Shown here: positions 7,065 through 11,234 of the stretch, piece after piece | How positions within the stretch are numbered: the stretch's first letter is position 1 | How the letters are laid out: the number at the start of each line of letters is the position of its first letter | DNA from: Solirubrobacteraceae bacterium | Lineage (GTDB): Bacteria > Actinomycetota > Thermoleophilia > Solirubrobacterales > Solirubrobacteraceae | Length of the DNA stretch: 11,234 nucleotides | Direction: 5' to 3' | Assembly: GCA_024710825.1 (NCBI GenBank) | Contig: JANJUA010000168.1 | Coordinates: 1-11,234, forward strand | Made by a program: the position numbers and the translations under genes | Notes under the pieces: generated by a model | Told to the model about the DNA's origin: nothing | The model's database searches: none | Seen by the model: the letters and a program-made list of their open reading frames with translations, nothing else

Positions 7065-8248
7065 GCCGCGTCGTCTCGCTCACGCCCGCCAGCCTGGACC
7101 GCGACTCGCGGACGCTGAAGCAGGCCGCGAGCATGGCCCGCCTCGGCCACGAGTCGACGGTCGTCGAGGCGCTGCGCAGCGAGCGCGCGGTCGAAGGCGC
7201 CCCTTTCGACGTGGTGACCCTGCGCAGCGTCGGGGAGTCGCTGGCCGACGACGAGAGCAGCGCGCCGGCGGTGGGCCGCGGCGGCGTCGAGCGCATCGCG
7301 GGGCTGCTCGGGCGCGTGGCGGGACCCCTGTACTTCCTCGCCAGCTGGACGGTCTTCAACGTCCTCACCGCTCGCCGGCTGCCGCGCGCCGACCTGTACT
7401 GGCTGCACGGCTACGAGCAGGCGCTCGCGGTGTGGCTGCGCCGCACGCCGTACGTCTACGACGCGCACGACCTGTACGTCGCGCTGCCGCACGACGGCAC
7501 GAGGCTGAGCCTGCAGGAGCGCGCGGTGCACAGGGTCCGCGAGTGGATCGAGCGGCTCTGCATCCGCCGCGCCACCGCGCGGGTGACGACGAGCGCGGCG
7601 ATGGCCAGGGCGTACGAGCGGCGCTTCGGCCGGCCGTTCGCCGTGCTGCGCAACGCGCAGGACGACAGCCTGGCCGCGGCGGCCGACGGGGACGTGCGCA
7701 GCGCGGCGGGCGTGGACGACGACACGTTCCTGCTCGCCATGGTCGCCCAGCGCAAGCCCGGGACCGTCGTCCCGGAGCGCCTGCCCGACGGCGTGCACGT
7801 GGCGTTCGTCGGCGACCGCTACGAGGGCGAGCCGCCCGCGGGCGTCTCGTTCGTCGGCTCCGTGGCGCCGGAGCAGATCGGGTCGTTCATCGCCACCGCC
7901 GACGCGGCGGCGCTGCTCTACGTGCCGGTGACCGAGAACTCCCCGGCGCAGCTCGTCAACGGGCTCTTCCACGCGGTCGCCGCCGGGCTGCCGCTGCTGT
8001 ACCCGGCGCGGATGGAGGCGATCAGGGAGCTCTGCGAGGAGCACGGGCTCGGCGTCGCCGTGGACCCGGAGGACCCGGCGTCGCTGGCGAAGGGGATCGC
8101 CGAGCTGCGCGCGCGATCCGGCGAGCTGCGCGCGGCGGTGGCCGCCGCCCGGCCCGAGTTGAGCTGGGCGGCCGAGGAGCGCGTGCTCGCGCAGGTGCTC
8201 GAGCGCGCGCTCGCGGGCCGCGATCGGGCTCCTGCCACACTGGGCTGA
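7061..8248 (+). CDS. GT4-like glycosyltransferase (395 aa)
   Basis: ATG 7061 overlaps the preceding TGA as ATGA, so translation is probably coupled. The protein has a GT-B layout. The N-terminal [20 protein letters not shown] with [11 protein letters not shown] is typical of polysaccharide GT4 enzymes. It continues with [23 protein letters not shown] (YDAHD being a common acceptor-domain motif), and an inter-domain VLRNAQDD. The C-terminal domain has [34 protein letters not shown] and the donor-site region [25 protein letters not shown]292 matches the first Glu of the usual EX7E, but the residue equivalent to the Glu of the KLFE form is His (LFH, about residue 304). I believe this LFHA variant recurs in a subset of the family, so the enzyme is probably active. 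It likely adds a sugar to the growing glycan together with the CgeB-like protein. Confidence 0.87.
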   Translation: MSRVVSLTPASLDRDSRTLKQAASMARLGHESTVVEALRSERAVEGAPFDVVTLRSVGESLADDESSAPAVGRGGVERIAGLLGRVAGPLYFLASWTVFNVLTARRLPRADLYWLHGYEQALAVWLRRTPYVYDAHDLYVALPHDGTRLSLQERAVHRVREWIERLCIRRATARVTTSAAMARAYERRFGRPFAVLRNAQDDSLAAAADGDVRSAAGVDDDTFLLAMVAQRKPGTVVPERLPDGVHVAFVGDRYEGEPPAGVSFVGSVAPEQIGSFIATADAAALLYVPVTENSPAQLVNGLFHAVAAGLPLLYPARMEAIRELCEEHGLGVAVDPEDPASLAKGIAELRARSGELRAAVAAARPELSWAAEERVLAQVLERALAGRDRAPATLG

Positions 8249-9261
8249 TGCCCTCCGTCGGACCCGCGCCGCTCTCCGTCCTGGACCTCGCACCCGTCTC
8301 CTCCGGCTCCACGCCGGCGGACGCGCTGCGCAACTCGCTCGACCTCGCCCGCCACGTCGAGCGCCTCGGCTACACCCGCCACTGGGTGGCCGAGCATCAC
8401 AACATGCCGGGCATCGCGAGCTCGTCGCCCCCGGTGCTCATCGCGCACATCGCGAGCGTCACCGAGACGATCCGGGTCGGCTCGGGCGGCGTGATGCTGC
8501 CCAATCACCAGCCGCTCGTCGTCGCCGAGCAGTTCGGCATGCTCGAGGCGCTGCACCCCGGCCGCATCGACCTCGGCATCGGCCGCGCGCCCGGCACCGA
8601 CCAGATCACCGCCGCCGCGCTGCGCCGCTCGATGGACCCGGCCGCGGACGACCTCCCGCAGCAGCTCGGCGAGCTGGTCGCGTTCTTCGAGGGCCGCTAC
8701 CCGCGCATCACCGCGGTCCCCGGCGCGGGCCACAAGCCCGCGATCTGGCTGCTCGGCTCCAGCGGATTCAGCGCGCAGCTCGCCGGCCAGCTCGGGCTGC
8801 CGTTCTCCTTCGCCCACCACTTCATGCCGAACAACACGCTCGCCGCGCTCGACCTCTACCGGCGCAGCTTCCGCCCGTCGACGACGCTCGAGGCGCCCTA
8901 CGCGAAGATCGGCGTGGCGGCCATCTGCGCCCCGACCGACGAGGAGGCGCAATGGCTCCACGGTCCCGGCGGGCTGTCGTTCCTGCGCCTGCGCAGCGGC
9001 CGGCCGGGGACCTTCCCCACGCCGGAGGAGGCCGCCGCCCACGAGTACACCGAGGCGGAGCGCAGCTTCGTCGACGGCTGGCAGAGCTCGCACGTCGTGG
9101 GCTCGCCGGAGACCGTGCGGACCGGGCTCGAGGAGCTGCGGGAGCGCACGGGCGCCGACGAGCTCATGATCACGACCATGACCCACGGGCACACCGAGCG
9201 GGTGCGCTCCTACGAGCTGATCGCCGAGGCGCTCGGCGATCGCGCCGCCGAGGCGGCGTAG
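8248..9261 (+). CDS. luciferase-like (LLM class) flavin-dependent oxidoreductase, group 1 / YhbW-like (337 aa)
   Basis: The ATG at 8248 shares one base with the previous TGA (TGATG), and no clear ribosome binding site precedes it. The sequence is a near-complete match to the bacterial-luciferase TIM-barrel family subgroup that includes E. coli YhbW. It has [20 protein letters not shown] at 8-27, [90 protein letters not shown], and a C-terminal [24 protein letters not shown]. These enzymes use reduced FMN or F420; many relatives have no known substrate. The frame continues directly from the glycosyltransferase operon, but the product is a general oxidoreductase with no obvious role in glycan assembly. 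It could be a passenger with its own weak promoter. The TAG stop lies in one arm of a stem-loop shared with the DoxX gene. Confidence 0.92.
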   Translation: MPSVGPAPLSVLDLAPVSSGSTPADALRNSLDLARHVERLGYTRHWVAEHHNMPGIASSSPPVLIAHIASVTETIRVGSGGVMLPNHQPLVVAEQFGMLEALHPGRIDLGIGRAPGTDQITAAALRRSMDPAADDLPQQLGELVAFFEGRYPRITAVPGAGHKPAIWLLGSSGFSAQLAGQLGLPFSFAHHFMPNNTLAALDLYRRSFRPSTTLEAPYAKIGVAAICAPTDEEAQWLHGPGGLSFLRLRSGRPGTFPTPEEAAAHEYTEAERSFVDGWQSSHVVGSPETVRTGLEELRERTGADELMITTMTHGHTERVRSYELIAEALGDRAAEAA

Positions 9262-9274
9262 CCGCCGCTACGCC
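9255..9274. terminator. candidate bidirectional terminator stem-loop at a convergent junction
   Basis: This is a perfect 8 bp inverted repeat, GGCGTAGC and GCTACGCC, separated by the four bases CGCC. The left arm contains the TAG stop of the flavin oxidoreductase gene. The right arm, read on the minus strand, contains the TAG stop of the DoxX gene. The two coding regions are only 6 bases apart, so the hairpin is the only visible place for termination of both. There is no U-tract on either side, so it would have to work as a GC hairpin alone or with another factor. Confidence 0.5.
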
Positions 9275-9828
9275 ACGCTGGCATCGGCGGGGGCGTCGGC
9301 CGGCATCGCGCCGTTGGCGCCGGGCGCGGTCGGCGGCTGCGCCGCCGACTCCTCCGGGTGCGACTCGGCCAGCTTCATCGCGACCGCCGCGCCGCCCATT
9401 CCCGCCGCGAGCTGCGCGAACGCCCAGCCGAGCCCGCCGCGGCGCGGCGGCAGGGCGAGCGCGCCCGGGCCCTCGGCCACGATCGCGAAGATCGCCGCGA
9501 CGAGGACGAGGTTGTACTCGTAGCCGCCCTCGGTGTTCCACACGCCCTTCTCGCGGTGCACCTTCCACATCGCCGTCGACATCGTGCCCGTCAGCGCCGC
9601 GCCGGCCAGCGGCGTCGCCGCGCCGGCCGCGAGCAGCAGGCCGCCGCCGGCCTCGGACACCCCCGCCGCGATCGCGTTGCGCCTCCCCGGCCGCATCCCC
9701 ATCTGCTCGAACGCCTCGCCCGTCGCCTCGACGCCGTGGCCGCCGAACGCGCCGAACAGCTTCTGGGCGCCGTGCCCGAAGAACAGCCCGCCGATGAGCA
9801 TCCGCAGGATCGTCAGTCCGAACCGCAT
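9268..9828 (-). CDS. DoxX-family membrane protein (186 aa)
   Basis: The start is ATG 9828-9826, with a good ribosome binding site GAGGGAG 6 bases upstream. The protein has about four membrane helices: TILRMLIGGLFFGHGAQKLFG (first 25 residues), AIAAGVSEAGGGLLLAAGAA (about 52-71) continuing to TPLAGAALTGTM, NLVLVAAIFAIVAEG (about 105-119), and GWAFAQLAAGMGGAAVAM (about 133-150). The GHGAQKLFGAFGG opening followed by G.SE..GGLLL is diagnostic of the DoxX/DoxD family. Characterised members are linked to quinone-dependent thiosulfate oxidation or to oxidative-stress complexes, but most are of unknown function. The last 35 or so residues are a hydrophilic Pro/Ala-rich tail (PEESAAQPPTAPGANGAMPA), longer than the core needs and probably disordered. 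It has its own promoter region, shared with the divergent amidotransferase gene. Confidence 0.9.
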   Translation of the reverse strand: MRFGLTILRMLIGGLFFGHGAQKLFGAFGGHGVEATGEAFEQMGMRPGRRNAIAAGVSEAGGGLLLAAGAATPLAGAALTGTMSTAMWKVHREKGVWNTEGGYEYNLVLVAAIFAIVAEGPGALALPPRRGGLGWAFAQLAAGMGGAAVAMKLAESHPEESAAQPPTAPGANGAMPADAPADASVA

Positions 9829-9834
9829 CGTCGT

Positions 9835-9841
9835 CTCCCTC
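9835..9841 (-). promoter_or_regulatory. ribosome binding site of the DoxX gene
   Basis: GAGGGAG on the minus strand is complementary to the 16S rRNA 3' end and lies 6 bases before ATG 9828. It fixes that start. It is the clearest Shine-Dalgarno sequence in the window; the two divergent-promoter starts at 5711 and 5751 and the AsnB start at 9889 lack one at normal spacing. Confidence 0.75.
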
Positions 9842-9846
9842 GTTCG

Positions 9847-9877
9847 TTGCCGTTCGGGGTACCCCGACGGCTAGCCT
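9847..9877 (+). promoter_or_regulatory. candidate promoter of the amidotransferase gene
   Basis: TTGCCG (9847-9852) resembles a -35 box and TAGCCT (9872-9877) fits the TANNNT -10 consensus. They are separated by 19 bases, slightly more than ideal. The -10 box ends 11 bases before ATG 9889, and no Shine-Dalgarno sequence lies between, so the mRNA would have only a few leader bases. Confidence 0.4.
9854..9867. promoter_or_regulatory. 14-base perfect palindrome, candidate operator
   Basis: TCGGGGTACCCCGA is a perfect palindrome near the middle of the 60-base gap between the DoxX and AsnB start codons. It lies between the proposed -35 and -10 boxes of the amidotransferase promoter, where a bound repressor would block RNA polymerase. 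No regulator gene is present nearby to pair with it, and GC-rich palindromes of this length can occur by chance. Confidence 0.35.
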
Positions 9878-9888
9878 CGACACCCACC

Positions 9889-11234
9889 ATGTGCGGCATC
9901 GGCGGCCTCGTGGGCGCGACGGCGCTCGACCCCGGCGTGCTCGAGCGCATGGCGCAGGCGATGGCCGCCCGCGGGCCGGACGGCCAGGGCACCTGGCAGG
10001 GCGACGGCTGCGGCCTCGCCTTCCGCCGGCTGGCGATCATCGACCTCGCCGAGCGCGCCATGCAGCCGATGCACCTCGGCCCCCTGCACCTGGTCTTCAA
10101 CGGCGAGGTCTACGACTACCGCGAGCGCCGGGCCGAGCTCGAGGGCCTCGGCCACCGGTTCGTCACCGAGTCCGACACCGAGGTGCTGCTGCACGCCTGG
10201 CGGGAGTGGGGCGAGGGCGCGCTGGACCGCGTCAACGCGATGTTCGCGCTGGCCGTGTACGACGAGCGCGACAGCTCGCTGACGCTGGCCGTCGACCCGT
10301 TCGGCGAGAAGCCGCTGCTCTACCACGAGCATGACGGGCGGCTGACGTTCGCCTCCGACGTCCAGGCGCTGCAGGAGGCGGTTCCCGGCGCGGGCGCGCC
10401 CGACCACGCCGCCATGGCCGCGTTCGTCGCCCACGGCACCATGCCGCCGGTCGACCGCACGTTCTTCGCGCACCTGCGCCGGCTGCCCGGAGGCCACGTC
10501 CTGCGCTGGCGCGACGGCGCCGCGGCCATCCAACGCTACTGGGCGCCCCGGCCCGTGACGGTCCCCGACGCCTACCCGGACGCCGTGGAGGAGCTGCGCG
10601 AGCTGCTGGCCGACTCGATCCGGCTTCGGCTGCGCTCCGACGTGGCCGTCGGCACCTCGCTGAGCGGCGGCGTGGACTCGAGCGCGATCGTCGCCCTGGC
10701 CGCCCGGCTCGCCGGCGACCACCGCCGCCACGCGTTCACCGCCCGCTTCCCCGGCTACGAGCGCGACGAGTGGCGCTACGCCGCGGCCGTCGCCGAGGCG
10801 GCGGCCGTCGCCGAGCACCACCCCGCCGAGCCGACGCTCGAGACGCTCGCCGCCGACCTCCCCGCGTTCGTCGCCGCGCAGCAGGAGCCGGTGCTCAAGC
10901 TCAACCAGTACGCGCAGTGGTCGGTCTTCGCGGCCGCCAGGGCGGCGGGCGTCACCGTCCTGCTCGACGGGCAGGGCGCCGACGAGCTGCTGGCCGGCTA
11001 CATCCTCACGCGCGGCTTCGCCCTGCGCTCACTCGGGCCGGCGGCGATGGCGCGCGCCCCCGCCGCCGCCCCCGCCACGCGGCTGCCGCTGCGCCTGGCG
11101 CTGATGCGCGACGTCCTGCCGGCCGGCGTCGCCGCCCGCCTGCGCCGGCGCGACGCCTCGCCGTACGCCAGCCCGGCGGCGGCGGACACGGGCGCCCGAG
11201 CGCGGCCGGAGGAGCCCGACTGGGAGCGCGCGCG
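9889..11234 (+). CDS. asnB: glutamine-hydrolysing asparagine synthetase-like amidotransferase, C-terminus off the right edge
   Basis: The start is ATG 9889, which places the catalytic nucleophile at Cys2 (MCGIGG), as required after methionine removal. The N-terminal class II glutaminase domain is complete: ARGPDG, FRRLAIIDL, FNGEVYDY, ESDTEVLLHAW, and DPFGEKPLLY. The synthetase domain has the ATP-pyrophosphatase loop SLSGGVDSS (257-265) and DGQGADELLAGY (360-371). The frame is open for 448 codons to the window edge; relatives are about 600 residues, so roughly a quarter is missing. The enzyme takes ammonia from glutamine and joins it to an adenylated carboxylate. True asparagine synthesis is possible. 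However, many AsnB homologues in polysaccharide clusters amidate a sugar acid or act on another carboxylate, and the region before the DGQGADE motif (QQEPVLKLNQYAQW) looks like that subgroup. I infer, without proof, a glycan-linked role. Confidence 0.9.
   Translation, partial: MCGIGGLVGATALDPGVLERMAQAMAARGPDGQGTWQGDGCGLAFRRLAIIDLAERAMQPMHLGPLHLVFNGEVYDYRERRAELEGLGHRFVTESDTEVLLHAWREWGEGALDRVNAMFALAVYDERDSSLTLAVDPFGEKPLLYHEHDGRLTFASDVQALQEAVPGAGAPDHAAMAAFVAHGTMPPVDRTFFAHLRRLPGGHVLRWRDGAAAIQRYWAPRPVTVPDAYPDAVEELRELLADSIRLRLRSDVAVGTSLSGGVDSSAIVALAARLAGDHRRHAFTARFPGYERDEWRYAAAVAEAAAVAEHHPAEPTLETLAADLPAFVAAQQEPVLKLNQYAQWSVFAAARAAGVTVLLDGQGADELLAGYILTRGFALRSLGPAAMARAPAAAPATRLPLRLALMRDVLPAGVAARLRRRDASPYASPAAADTGARARPEEPDWERA

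Noticed and set aside
10783..10818. Tandem 18-base repeat in the AsnB gene (GCGGCCGTCGCCGAG twice, three bases apart)
   Set aside because: The repeated AAVAE codons sit where relatives have an equally long helix, so there is no real insertion. It looks like convergent Ala-rich coding.
1..11234. CRISPR arrays, tRNA/rRNA genes, transposases, toxin-antitoxin or phage-defence genes
   Set aside because: I found no regularly spaced repeats, cloverleaf-like sequence, inverted terminal repeats or matching protein motifs on either strand.

Overview
The window is very GC-rich DNA (roughly three quarters G+C by eye) with strong G/C preference at third codon positions. Genes are tightly packed with 1-4 base stop/start overlaps, and several starts lack a Shine-Dalgarno sequence but have a TANNNT -10 box just upstream. 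This suggests a high-GC actinobacterium. The style would fit Thermoleophilia/Solirubrobacterales, but that placement is inference and no marker gene is present. No rRNA, tRNA, CRISPR array, insertion sequence or phage gene was seen.

Most of the window is a surface-glycan (exopolysaccharide, capsule or glycolipid) biosynthesis locus. A leftward operon starts near 5711. It encodes a class I SAM methyltransferase (4698-5711), an extended-SDR nucleotide-sugar epimerase/dehydratase (3655-4692), a zinc-ribbon SAM methyltransferase (2942-3655), a polytopic GT-C type glycosyltransferase (1182-2945), a possible small membrane protein (998-1141) and a GT4 glycosyltransferase that runs off the left edge (1-1001). 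Diverging from it across only 39 bp is a rightward unit: a CgeB-like GT-B protein (5751-7064), a GT4-like glycosyltransferase (7061-8248) and a luciferase-like flavin monooxygenase (8248-9261). A DoxX-family membrane protein (9268-9828, leftward) converges on the monooxygenase with a 6 bp gap. It diverges from a glutamine-dependent asparagine synthetase-like amidotransferase (9889 to the right edge, incomplete).

A plausible combined scheme is as follows. The epimerase makes a nucleotide sugar. The GT-B enzymes assemble a lipid-linked glycan on the cytoplasmic face. The GT-C protein adds a residue from a polyprenyl-linked donor outside the membrane. The two methyltransferases and the amidotransferase decorate sugars or acyl/amino-acid substituents. 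The DoxX and monooxygenase genes look like general redox genes whose link to the glycan is unproven.

Regulatory structure is visible in three places: a very short divergent promoter at 5712-5750 whose elements suggest leaderless mRNAs, a 14-base perfect palindrome between the DoxX and AsnB genes, and a perfect 8 bp stem-loop at the convergent junction whose two arms each carry one gene's stop codon. I found no clear new defence or mobile system. The best leads are the CgeB-like protein, the zinc-ribbon methyltransferase, the small ORF and the regulatory sites.
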